Positions 1 to 6,347 are shown, numbered from the stretch's first letter. The stretch is 12,559 nucleotides of DNA from Bacteroidota bacterium (GCA_008501835.1 QQUB01000463.1:1-12559), one strand, 5' to 3'. Notes: generated from the letters alone by a model not told the origin. Program-made: numbers and translations.

Positions 1-817
1 CGGATAATTGTTTTCGATAAAACCTGTGGAAACTCGTTGAGTTTGGATTAGTGAAAAAACCAAGAATTGCGAGCAATAACCCGAATCCCAGATACGGAAT
101 GATGGTGTCTAGTCCGGGAACTTCCATACGATGAATATTGGAAAAATAAAACCAGGCAATGATAACCAGTACAACCCCAACAACTGCCGTTTCAGCCTTG
201 CTGAACCAGGAAGACACATCCAGGTCGAAATTAAAAAGCACATTAAGAAAATAATGAACAGCAAGAATTCCTAATACGGTCAACCCTCCATATTTTATAA
301 ACCAGGAAATGTCTTCGCCTACTGCCGTAGTATCGCTGTCAAAACTTTCGTCGATGAACATCCAGATGCCCGTCAGAAATAAAATGATGATCAGGGGACT
401 TACGAAACTCATCAGCAGACTGGTGAGGTAACTGACGATGAGTACAAATTGGTTCCATAATTTTCTCAGACCGGTACCCGGGAAAAGATATTCTCCACGG
501 GAACGCATGTAATCAATATGTTCATCCCTGAACAATGCATCGTAGGAACCCTCGTTTTTCAGGGTCGCCTGGATGTAGGAACCTGTATATCCGCCACCGG
601 AAACGGTCGATAAATAATCACTTTTTTTGAGGATGCCAAACCTGTTAAGAGTCTTTAGCAATCCAAGATTGATGGTGGCTGAACGAATTCCTCCTCCTGA
701 AAGGGCAATGCCAAATCGGTTGTCCTTTAATTTTTCGGCACTCTCATCACCGAACATTTTACGGCGGCGTTCTTTGAGTCGGGCATCTTCCTTATTGATT
801 ATTTCGTCGTAACGCAT
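1..817 (-). CDS. Patatin-like phospholipase with membrane segments, 3' part missing
   Basis: The reading frame opens with ATG at 817 and stays open for 272 codons to the left edge, so the C-terminal part lies outside the window. Residues 36-50 contain the glycine-rich oxyanion loop (SGGGIRSAT), and Ser73 in TVSGGGY is the likely nucleophile of a Ser-Asp dyad; the first Gly of the usual GxSxG is Thr here. About four hydrophobic stretches follow (roughly 122-154, 173-196, 209-226 and 238-255). They split the hydrolase domain soon after the nucleophile, and the frame then continues with HRFYRKQLS at 264-272, a motif I recall from this membrane-spanning patatin subgroup. The catalytic Asp should lie beyond the edge. 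The family hydrolyses acyl esters of lipids; the substrate here is unknown. It is the last of four same-strand genes and follows the TRIC-like gene by 172 bp. Confidence 0.85.
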   Translation of the reverse strand, partial: MRYDEIINKEDARLKERRRKMFGDESAEKLKDNRFGIALSGGGIRSATINLGLLKTLNRFGILKKSDYLSTVSGGGYTGSYIQATLKNEGSYDALFRDEHIDYMRSRGEYLFPGTGLRKLWNQFVLIVSYLTSLLMSFVSPLIIILFLTGIWMFIDESFDSDTTAVGEDISWFIKYGGLTVLGILAVHYFLNVLFNFDLDVSSWFSKAETAVVGVVLVIIAWFYFSNIHRMEVPGLDTIIPYLGFGLLLAILGFFTNPNSTSFHRFYRKQLS

Positions 818-914
818 GGGTTTTGGATTTTGGTGAATTCCCGGACACATTGTGATTGGGAAAATATTTAGGACTGAGGAATCAGGCTGATAGTGACATT
901 TCAATCTCAAAGTA

Positions 915-922
915 CAAAAGTA
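915..922 (-). promoter_or_regulatory. Possible -7 element for the patatin-like gene
   Basis: On the minus strand this reads TACTTTTG, an exact fit to the Bacteroidota -7 consensus TAnnTTTG, about 98 bp before the patatin start. No TTTG-like -33 box is seen 19-21 bp upstream, so it could be a chance match. Confidence 0.2.
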
Positions 923-932
923 TTCTTGCTTA

Positions 933-972
933 GTGTACTCTGTGCCTTCCCTGTGGCCCCTGTGGTTAAACC
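933..972 (+). repeat. CTGTG-rich intergenic repeat, copy 1
   Basis: This 40-bp stretch matches 5246-5285 at 36 of 40 positions, ungapped. It holds three CTGTG cores starting at 940, 951 and 960, so it is itself quasi-tandem. It lies between the stop of the TRIC-like gene and the start of the patatin gene and reads opposite to their transcription. No open frame or strong hairpin is associated with it. It resembles CTCTGTG/CTGTGGTT dispersed repeats that I recall from other bacterial genomes. Confidence 0.75.
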
Positions 973-989
973 AAAGAAGTTTTGAATAA

Positions 990-1586
990 TTAAACTCTTA
1001 AGGACCAATCTTTCCGGACGGCCATTATGCGAATAAAGCTAATAAGAATTGCGGTAAAAATAAGACTCAGGTGATAGTTTACTTCAAAATGGCGGAAAAT
1101 CAGATAGACAAATGCGCCAAAAATACAGGCTGTCGCATAGATCTCTTTCCGGAAAATCAACGGTACTTCATTACACAGAATATCACGGATCACCCCACCA
1201 AAAACGGCTGAAACCGTCCCCATCATGATAGCGATGGCCATGGATAGTTCCAGGGACAAGGTCTTCTCCAGCCCCAATACCGTGAACAGGCTTATACCAA
1301 TTGTATCAAAGAGGAACATGGTTTTTCGTAAGCGTTGTATGGGTTTCAACAGAAGATAACTGCAGATCACTGCCCCGCAAATAACAAACAGGTAATTGGT
1401 GTCCAGCATCCATCCTACAGGTGTGCTTCCAATGAGAACATCCCGAAGAGTACCTCCCCCTAAGGCGGTAACAAAGGCGATGACCGTCGAACCAAAAATG
1501 TCAAACTTTTTGTGGATGGCCGTAATCGCACCGCTGATAGCAAAAACAAAAGTTCCGGCAAGATCGAAGATGTAGATGAGGTCCAT
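990..1586 (-). CDS. UPF0126/TRIC-type small membrane protein (YicG-like)
   Basis: This 198-residue protein is almost entirely hydrophobic, with about six or seven membrane helices. It has an internal duplication typical of the UPF0126 family: GGGTLRDVL at 43-51 and GGVIRDIL at 130-137 are the paired glycine/Arg-Asp motifs of the two halves. The length agrees with the roughly 200 residues of E. coli YicG. Members have been described as trimeric cation channels (prokaryotic TRIC) and, for some, as glycine transporters; the sequence does not decide which. It acts in the inner membrane. The ATG at 1586 directly follows an array of AACCNGN heptamers, so its translation start region is made of repeat DNA. 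It lies 91 bp after the alanine dehydrogenase stop and may be co-transcribed with it. Confidence 0.9.
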   Translation of the reverse strand: MDLIYIFDLAGTFVFAISGAITAIHKKFDIFGSTVIAFVTALGGGTLRDVLIGSTPVGWMLDTNYLFVICGAVICSYLLLKPIQRLRKTMFLFDTIGISLFTVLGLEKTLSLELSMAIAIMMGTVSAVFGGVIRDILCNEVPLIFRKEIYATACIFGAFVYLIFRHFEVNYHLSLIFTAILISFIRIMAVRKDWSLRV

Positions 1587-1621
1587 GCTGGTTGCTGGTT
1601 TCTAGTTGCTGGTTACTGGTT
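1587..1621 (-). repeat. Five 7-bp tandem repeats abutting a start codon
   Basis: Read on the minus strand, five consecutive heptamers of form AACCAGN (one variant, AACTAGA) run without gaps straight into the ATG of the TRIC-like gene. Related heptamers occur in the same gene-relative orientation at 4218-4231 and 6215-6263. Confidence 0.85.
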
Positions 1622-1626
1622 TTAGA

Positions 1627-1653
1627 AATACTATTTTTCAAAAAAATAGTATT
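1627..1653 (-). repeat. AT-rich hairpin, element copy 1
   Basis: This is a perfect 12-bp inverted repeat (AATACTATTTTT and its complement) with a 3-nt loop, in the gap between the ald stop and the TRIC-like start. The stem sequence is the same as that of the hairpin at 4181-4213. Heptamer repeats follow it on the downstream-gene side. The stem is AT-only apart from one G-C pair, so it is a poor candidate for an ordinary GC-rich terminator. Confidence 0.8.
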
Positions 1654-1677
1654 GCTGAATAGTAACTACCAACCGGA

Positions 1678-2907
1678 TCACAAACTTGAAGTAATTAACA
1701 GATCCAAATCCGTGGATTTGATGTTGAAACGTTGTCCAAGGTACTCATTTGTAAGGCATCCTTTATAGGTATAGATGCCGTGACGAAGACCGTGATTACT
1801 GAAGAAAAGATGTTCTATACTTCCTGTGCTGCCTGCTTTCAGCAAAATAGGGGTCAGGATGTTACTGGTCGCAATGGAGGCTGTTCTTGGTACGTTAGAA
1901 GCAATATTGGGTACACAGTAATGAATAACGTCGTGTTTGATGAAAGTAGGTTTATCAAGTGAGGTTACCTCAGAAGTTTCAAAGCATCCCCCCTGATCGA
2001 TACTCACATCAATAATTACCGCACCGGGTTTCATTTTGCGAACGATATCTTCGGTAACAATAACAGGGGTTCTTCCGGATTCTGAATGCATGGCGCCAAT
2101 AACGACGTCTGTTTTTATAAGTTCCCGCTCGAGGTAAACGGGGTTGATGGCTGATGTGGATAACTGTTGTCCCACCAGATTCTGTATGCGTTTTAATTTA
2201 TAGATATTGTTGTCAAAAACCCGTACTTCGGCACCTAAGCCCAACGCGGCCCTTACTGCATATTCCGCAACAATTCCTGCTCCCAGAATGACCACATGAG
2301 CACTGGGAACACCGGAGATACCTCCCAGTAATTTTCCTTTACCGCCATGATTTTTGGTCATCAGCTCAGCAGCAGTGAGCACGGCGCTTATACCTGCCAG
2401 TTCACTCATAGTCCGAACAACCGGGAAAGTACCCGAATCATCCTTAATATATTCCATAGCCAGGGCGATAACGCGCTTCTGGCGTAATTTATTGATGTAA
2501 TCAGCCGAAATAATGGGCAGTTGCAATGGAGAAATGAGCACCTGATTGGGCTGCATGTATTCGATCTCCTTAAGGGTTGGTGGAGCTACCTTGATGATGA
2601 CATCCGCTTTATAAACCTCTTCTTTGCTATGGGCGACCTCCGCACCTGCTTCGGAATAATCTGTGTCGGAAAAATTGGATTTCAATCCTGCCTCGCTTTC
2701 AATGGTGATCCTGTGCCCGTGCCCGACTAAAGTGGCAACGGAGGTAGGGGCAAGTGCTACCCGGTTCTCCTGCAAGGTACTTTCCTTAGGTATACCAATG
2801 TATAACTTCTTATTTTTTTGTTTAACAGGCAACATTTCAGTTTGGGTTTCATAAAACCCTTCACTGAATACTTTGGGAATAGGTATCCGTTTTTCCTGGT
2901 CACTCAT
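1678..2907 (-). CDS. ald: Alanine dehydrogenase family protein (Bacteroidota type)
   Basis: Alanine dehydrogenases convert L-alanine, NAD+ and water to pyruvate, ammonium and NADH in the cytoplasm. The 409-residue protein has about 34 extra N-terminal residues before the family start (IGIPKE at 37-42). Arg49 matches the substrate-binding Arg. A Rossmann site follows (ILGAGIVAEYA, 207-217), with Asp232 ending the second strand, as expected for NAD. DQGGCFET at 304-311 and HYCVPNIAS at 329-337 are family signatures. However, aligning from memory with the Mycobacterium tuberculosis enzyme, catalytic Lys75 falls on Ala108 and His96 on Gln129 (IIKVAPP and SPLQLP). Family membership is clear, but the alanine dehydrogenase reaction is not assured; related transhydrogenase alpha subunits also lack these residues. 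The gene follows tsaE by 85 bp on the same strand, a pairing I recall from other Bacteroidota. Confidence 0.88.
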   Translation of the reverse strand: MSDQEKRIPIPKVFSEGFYETQTEMLPVKQKNKKLYIGIPKESTLQENRVALAPTSVATLVGHGHRITIESEAGLKSNFSDTDYSEAGAEVAHSKEEVYKADVIIKVAPPTLKEIEYMQPNQVLISPLQLPIISADYINKLRQKRVIALAMEYIKDDSGTFPVVRTMSELAGISAVLTAAELMTKNHGGKGKLLGGISGVPSAHVVILGAGIVAEYAVRAALGLGAEVRVFDNNIYKLKRIQNLVGQQLSTSAINPVYLERELIKTDVVIGAMHSESGRTPVIVTEDIVRKMKPGAVIIDVSIDQGGCFETSEVTSLDKPTFIKHDVIHYCVPNIASNVPRTASIATSNILTPILLKAGSTGSIEHLFFSNHGLRHGIYTYKGCLTNEYLGQRFNIKSTDLDLLITSSL

Positions 2908-2992
2908 GTTGCTTAGATTTCAGACAGTGTAAGGTGAATGGTCAATTATGGATAGTTTTGGTAAACAAATCAACTGTTAAAAATCGACCTCT

Positions 2993-3418
2993 TTACAAAA
3001 ATACCAATTTCCTTGAGGAATCTGCCTCAATGGTAATATTTATTCTAACGACATCTTCAGGAAGTAAATCTTCAATAAGGGCCGGCCATTCAATAAAACA
3101 GTAGTCGCCTGTATACAGATAATCTTCCAGGCCAATGTTCAAAGCCTCATCAATATTCTTTAGCCTGTACAGGTCCATATGGTAAATGTATGCTTCCTGA
3201 CCTTCTGGAGGCATGTAGGTATATTCATTAATCAGGGCAAAAGTAGGACTGGTAACCTGCTCCTGAACTCCAAAATGTCGGCAAATGGCTTGTATGAAAG
3301 TCGTTTTTCCTGCACCGATCTCTCCAGAAAATAACATGACCTTCCGCCCCCCGGCAAAGGAAAGCAGTTCAGTAACAGCCTGGTTGAGCTCTCTTTCTTC
3401 ATTGATGACTAATTCCAT
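2993..3418 (-). CDS. tsaE: tRNA t6A37 synthesis ATPase TsaE
   Basis: TsaE is the small ATPase that works with TsaB and TsaD in the cytoplasm to form N6-threonylcarbamoyladenosine at position 37 of ANN-decoding tRNAs. The 141-residue form starting at 3418 shows a Walker A motif GEIGAGKT at 32-39, TSPTF at 56-60, HMDLYRL at 80-86 and IEWP at 109-112, in the usual order. The frame is open further upstream, to an ATG at 3511. I prefer the inner start because it gives the usual family length, because the upstream 31 residues look unrelated, and because a -7-like TACATTTG ends only 5 bp before it. An ATG at 3445 is another option. The gene is divergent from adk and heads the minus-strand group. Confidence 0.93.
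   Translation of the reverse strand: MELVINEERELNQAVTELLSFAGGRKVMLFSGEIGAGKTTFIQAICRHFGVQEQVTSPTFALINEYTYMPPEGQEAYIYHMDLYRLKNIDEALNIGLEDYLYTGDYCFIEWPALIEDLLPEDVVRINITIEADSSRKLVFL
2996..3003 (-). promoter_or_regulatory. Possible -7 element before ald
   Basis: The minus strand reads TATTTTTG, which fits TAnnTTTG. It overlaps the last codons of tsaE and lies about 90 bp before the ald start. No convincing -33 box is present, so ald could equally be read through from tsaE. Confidence 0.2.
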
Positions 3419-3423
3419 GAATG

Positions 3424-3431
3424 CAAATGTA
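3424..3431 (-). promoter_or_regulatory. Possible -7 element for tsaE, near-leaderless
   Basis: The minus strand reads TACATTTG, an exact TAnnTTTG match ending 5 bp before the preferred tsaE start. If used, transcription would begin at or within a few bases of the ATG. A TTTG box at the right distance is lacking; TTTC lies 15 bp upstream. Confidence 0.3.
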
Positions 3432-3544
3432 AGAAAATTGAGCATTGAAACTTGTCGAAAAAAGATTGAAAATTGTACCTGAGCATAGGAAGATTGGCAC
3501 CCTTCCGGCATAGAAATTATGTGACATTTTTGTATTTTCGCGTT

Positions 3545-3554
3545 CCTAATTAGG
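3545..3554. promoter_or_regulatory. 10-bp palindrome in the tsaE/adk divergent region
   Basis: CCTAATTAGG is a perfect palindrome in the 172-bp gap between the divergent tsaE and adk starts, 36 bp before the adk ATG. It could be an operator, but a palindrome this short can occur by chance. No strong adk promoter was found; TATTTTCG at 3533-3540 is one mismatch from the -7 consensus. Confidence 0.25.
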
Positions 3555-3590
3555 TAAGCCGATATTTATACTACTTTAAAAATCAAACAA

Positions 3591-4163
3591 ATGATCAATT
3601 TAATTCTTTTTGGCCCTCCGGGATCGGGTAAGGGAACCCAGGCAGAAAAGCTCGTTGAGAAGTATGAGTTATTACATATTTCCACCGGCGATCTTTTCCG
3701 TTATGAAATGGGAAATAATACTCCACTCGGCGAAAAAGCCAAAAGTTATATGGCCAAGGGAGAATTGGTGCCGGATGAAGTGACTATCGGTATGTTGCGC
3801 AATAAGGTAGAAGCCAATCCTGATGTTAAAGGATATATCTTTGATGGTTTTCCAAGAACTATTCCACAGTGTGAAGCACTGGATAATTTACTTGCTGAAA
3901 AGGATCAGCAGGTGAGTTCATTGCTCATGCTTGATGTTGAAGAGGAAGAACTCGTCAAAAGATTATTGTTACGCGGAGAATCTTCCGGAAGAGCTGATGA
4001 TACCGATGAAGGAATCATCCGCAACCGTATTCAAGTTTATGAAAATGAAACGGCTCCTGTTTTTCACTATTACGAAGACAAAGGAGTTGGTAATAAGATC
4101 AACGGTATCGGTTCTATTGAAGAAATTTTCGGTCGTTTGAGTGACGCCGTTGATGCTATTTAA
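3591..4163 (+). CDS. adk: Adenylate kinase, short-LID form
   Basis: Adenylate kinase interconverts ATP + AMP and 2 ADP in the cytoplasm. In the 190 residues one sees the P-loop GPPGSGKGT at 8-16, the AMP-binding segment STGDLFR at 31-37, FDGFPRT at 84-90, and the LID-side residues RGESSGRADD at 128-137. It belongs to the short class: the roughly 27-residue LID insert of E. coli Adk, including any zinc-binding cysteines, is absent and replaced by a compact loop. The start at 3591 is preceded by an A-rich leader and places the P-loop at the usual distance from the N-terminus. The gene leads the plus-strand arm, and obgE follows after 70 bp that contain a repeat element. Confidence 0.97.
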   Translation: MINLILFGPPGSGKGTQAEKLVEKYELLHISTGDLFRYEMGNNTPLGEKAKSYMAKGELVPDEVTIGMLRNKVEANPDVKGYIFDGFPRTIPQCEALDNLLAEKDQQVSSLLMLDVEEEELVKRLLLRGESSGRADDTDEGIIRNRIQVYENETAPVFHYYEDKGVGNKINGIGSIEEIFGRLSDAVDAI

Positions 4164-4213
4164 GAAATTCTATTTTTTCAAGAAATACTATTTTTCTAAA
4201 AAATAGTATTTCT
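4163..4213 (+). repeat. AT-rich hairpin, element copy 2, with half copy
   Basis: A perfect 15-bp inverted repeat (arms 4181-4195 and 4199-4213, AGAAATACTATTTTT and its complement) has a 3-nt loop. It shares its inner 12-bp stem with the hairpin at 1627-1653. An imperfect direct half copy (AGAAATTCTATTTTT) begins at 4163, at the last base of the adk stop codon. Heptamer repeats follow on the obgE side, giving the same order as in copy 1 relative to transcription. Confidence 0.85.
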
Positions 4214-4217
4214 GGGT

Positions 4218-4231
4218 AACCAGTAACCTGA
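4218..4231 (+). repeat. Two AACCNGN heptamers before obgE
   Basis: Two adjoining heptamers, AACCAGT and AACCTGA, end 2 bp before the obgE ATG. This is a short version of the array at 1587-1621, in the same orientation relative to the gene. Confidence 0.7.
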
Positions 4232-4233
4232 AA

Positions 4234-5226
4234 ATGGCAACGCAGAATTTTGTAGACCACGTAAAGATTTGTTGCCGGTCGGGAAGGGGCGGCGCTGGCT
4301 CAGTCCATTTCCACCGAGACAAACGTAATCCCAAGGGAGGACCTGACGGCGGTGACGGCGGACGGGGCGGTCACATTATTCTGCGTGGCAATCGAAATGT
4401 TTGGACACTCCTGGCGCTAAAATACCGCAAACATGTGATCGCTACAGCTGGCGAAAACGGAAGGGCTTCTCACAGCTCAGGAAAAAATGGAGAAGACATC
4501 ATCCTGGAAGTGCCATTAGGTACGGTTGCCAAAGATGCAGAGACCGGCAAGGTTGAATTTGAAATTACCGAGGACGGGGAAGAAAAGATCATCGTAGCCG
4601 GTGGCCGTGGTGGTCAGGGAAACGCCCACTACAAATCGGCCACCAACCAGATGCCTCAATACGCCCAGCCAGGCGAACCCGGAAAAGAGGAATGGAAGAT
4701 CCTTGAGCTCAAAGTGCTGGCTGACGTAGGACTGGTTGGGTTTCCCAATGCCGGAAAATCAACTTTGTTATCAGTTATCACCGCAGCCAAACCAAAGATT
4801 GCCAATTACCCCTTTACCACCTTAGTGCCTAACCTCGGTATTGTAAAATACCGTGACAATCGATCGTTTGTCATGGCGGATATCCCGGGGATTATTGAAA
4901 AAGCACATGAGGGCAAAGGATTGGGCCACCGCTTTCTCCGACATATCGAGCGAAATGCGACACTGCTGTTTATGGTGCCTGCTGATGCCGATAATATCAA
5001 GGAGCAATACAAGATATTATTGCATGAGCTCAAAATGTATAACGAGGAATTACTCGACAAGCCGAGGGTTTTGGCTATCACCAAATCAGACCTGCTTGAT
5101 GAGGAGCTAAAAGAATTACTGGAGCCTGAATTGCCGGAAGGAATTCCTTTTGTATTTATTTCTTCCGTTGCCCAAAAGGGCCTGGATGAATTGAAGGACC
5201 TTTTGTGGAAACACATTAATGAATAA
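4234..5226 (+). CDS. obgE: GTPase ObgE/CgtA
   Basis: Obg is an essential GTPase that binds the large ribosomal subunit during assembly and links it to nutrient and stress state. The N-terminal Obg fold (about 1-158) is glycine-rich, with runs such as GRGGAGSVHFHRDK and GGPDGGDGGRGG. The G domain follows: G1 GFPNAGKST at 169-177, switch I around YPFTT at 192-196, G3 DIPG at 216-219, G4 TKSD at 283-286 and G5 SSVA at 310-313. At 330 residues it stops after the G domain and lacks the variable C-terminal OCT domain of longer homologues. The start at 4234 gives the expected N-terminus, with the Obg fold beginning within ten residues. It is probably transcribed with adk unless the hairpin between them ends transcription. 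Confidence 0.97.
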   Translation: MATQNFVDHVKICCRSGRGGAGSVHFHRDKRNPKGGPDGGDGGRGGHIILRGNRNVWTLLALKYRKHVIATAGENGRASHSSGKNGEDIILEVPLGTVAKDAETGKVEFEITEDGEEKIIVAGGRGGQGNAHYKSATNQMPQYAQPGEPGKEEWKILELKVLADVGLVGFPNAGKSTLLSVITAAKPKIANYPFTTLVPNLGIVKYRDNRSFVMADIPGIIEKAHEGKGLGHRFLRHIERNATLLFMVPADADNIKEQYKILLHELKMYNEELLDKPRVLAITKSDLLDEELKELLEPELPEGIPFVFISSVAQKGLDELKDLLWKHINE

Positions 5227-5245
5227 AGGTTGATTTTTATCCCCT

Positions 5246-5285
5246 GTGTGCTCTGTGCCTTCCCTTTGCCCCCTGTGGTTAGACC
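5246..5285 (+). repeat. CTGTG-rich intergenic repeat, copy 2
   Basis: This matches 933-972 at 36 of 40 positions. It begins 20 bp after the obgE stop and reads in the direction of transcription, whereas copy 1 reads against its neighbours. The opposite orientations argue against a shared transcript-level role. Confidence 0.75.
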
Positions 5286-5328
5286 TGTTTCGAAAACTTA
5301 AATATCAGTACTGAGTAAGAAAATTTTA

Positions 5329-6207
5329 ATGCAAAAAATCCTTGTCACCGGAGCCAACGGGCAGATGGGCAGCACTTTTGCCTCCCTTTCGGAACATTAT
5401 CCGGAGTACGATTTTTATTTCCATGACAAGGATACATTGGATATTTGTAACCTCGTAGCTGTTGAATCATGGTTTGAGACTCATCCGGTGGATTATTGTA
5501 TCAATTGTGCCGCTTATACTGCGGTGGATAAAGCTGAGGCCGACAAAGATCTGGCCGAAGCGGTTAATGTCACCGGAGTGGTCAACCTGGCAAAGGTTTG
5601 TTCCAAATTGGGGATCCCCATGATCCATTTTTCAACTGATTACGTTTATCACAATTCTTCAAACCTTCCCTATACAGAATCAGATCCCACAGAGCCTAAA
5701 GGTATTTATGCCATAACCAAACTTGAAGGTGAGAATCAATTGCAGAGCATTCACCCAAAGTCAATGGTTATCCGAACCTCATGGGTATATTCCAACTTTG
5801 GACACAATTTCGTAAAAACCATGCTGCGCCTTGGCCGGGAGAGAGAGCAATTGACGGTTGTTTATGATCAAATCGGAGCGCCAACCTATGCAGAAGATCT
5901 CGTAGTTGCTATCATGCATATCATCGACCAGGTTTCAAATGGGCAGTTAGACATAGATAAACTTCCCGGCGTTTACAATTACAGTAATGAAGGAGTTTGT
6001 TCCTGGTATGATTTTGCAATCGCTATATTTGAAATATCCGGAATTGAATGTGAGGTGCAACCGATTTCAACTGAAGAATACCCGACTCCAGCCAGTCGAC
6101 CTCCCTTCAGTGTTTTAAATAAATCGAAATTCAAAACCACCTTTAATCAGCAAATTCCTCAATGGCGGGAGGCCTTGAAAAGAATGTTAGTCAAGGAAGA
6201 ATATTAA
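5329..6207 (+). CDS. rfbD: dTDP-4-dehydrorhamnose reductase
   Basis: RfbD/RmlD reduces dTDP-4-dehydro-L-rhamnose with NAD(P)H, the last step in making dTDP-L-rhamnose for surface polysaccharide. The 292-residue protein is an extended short-chain dehydrogenase with nucleotide-binding GANGQMG at 8-14, NCAAYTAVDKAE at 59-70, catalytic Thr103 in STDYVY, and the Tyr127/Lys131 pair of the YxxxK motif. RTSWVYS at 149-155 and SRPPFSVL at 256-263 are RmlD-type signatures in the substrate domain. Length and motif order are normal. The partner genes rfbA, rfbB and rfbC are not in this window, so the gene is separate from a visible rhamnose operon. It lies 102 bp after obgE; a CTGTG-rich repeat fills part of that gap. 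Confidence 0.93.
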   Translation: MQKILVTGANGQMGSTFASLSEHYPEYDFYFHDKDTLDICNLVAVESWFETHPVDYCINCAAYTAVDKAEADKDLAEAVNVTGVVNLAKVCSKLGIPMIHFSTDYVYHNSSNLPYTESDPTEPKGIYAITKLEGENQLQSIHPKSMVIRTSWVYSNFGHNFVKTMLRLGREREQLTVVYDQIGAPTYAEDLVVAIMHIIDQVSNGQLDIDKLPGVYNYSNEGVCSWYDFAIAIFEISGIECEVQPISTEEYPTPASRPPFSVLNKSKFKTTFNQQIPQWREALKRMLVKEEY

Positions 6208-6214
6208 TGGCTGG

Positions 6215-6263
6215 AACATAAAACCAGGAACCTGTAACCAGCAAATTGCAACCCGTAACACTT
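6215..6263 (+). repeat. Degenerate AACCNGN heptamer array after rfbD
   Basis: Seven units in 7-bp register run from 6215 to 6263. The best four are AACCAGG, AACCTGT, AACCAGC and AACCCGT; the others (AACATAA, AAATTGC, AACACTT) are decayed. The array begins 7 bp after the rfbD stop and has the same orientation relative to transcription as the other two sites. No AT-rich hairpin accompanies it. It lies upstream of the promoter of the next gene, so here it belongs to the rfbD 3' region rather than to a leader. Confidence 0.65.
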
Positions 6264-6315
6264 ACTAAACCATTTTCCTCAAATAATCCCCTGTTAATAA
6301 CAATTACTCAAAAAG

Positions 6316-6347
6316 TTTGAAACTACAATTTACAAGTGATAGTTTTG
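6316..6347 (+). promoter_or_regulatory. Bacteroidota-type promoter for the penicillin-binding protein
   Basis: A TTTG box at 6316-6319 and TAGTTTTG at 6340-6347 are separated by 20 bp, matching the Bacteroidota primary sigma-factor consensus (TTTG, 19-21 bp, TAnnTTTG). Transcription would start near 6353-6356, giving a leader of about 60 nt before the ATG at 6415. This is the best promoter in the window. Confidence 0.65.

Noticed and set aside
1587..1653. CRISPR-like array
   Set aside because: The units are 7 bp with no spacers, and no cas gene is present.
1732..2854. Plus-strand open frames opposite ald
   Set aside because: Antisense shadows of a strongly conserved gene with no recognisable motifs.
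3419..3511. N-terminal extension of TsaE from the ATG at 3511
   Set aside because: The extra residues do not resemble the family, and the inner ATG gives the normal length.
4181..4213. Ordinary rho-independent terminator after adk
   Set aside because: The stem is nearly all A-T and is not followed by a T-run; its copy after ald suggests a repeat element. A termination role is not excluded.
4806..5216. Open frames on the minus strand inside obgE
   Set aside because: They lie opposite a clearly conserved GTPase, have serine-rich low-quality translations and match no family I know.
5329..6207. Part of a rhamnose or O-antigen cluster
   Set aside because: Only rfbD is present; no rfbA, rfbB, rfbC or glycosyltransferase lies nearby in the window.
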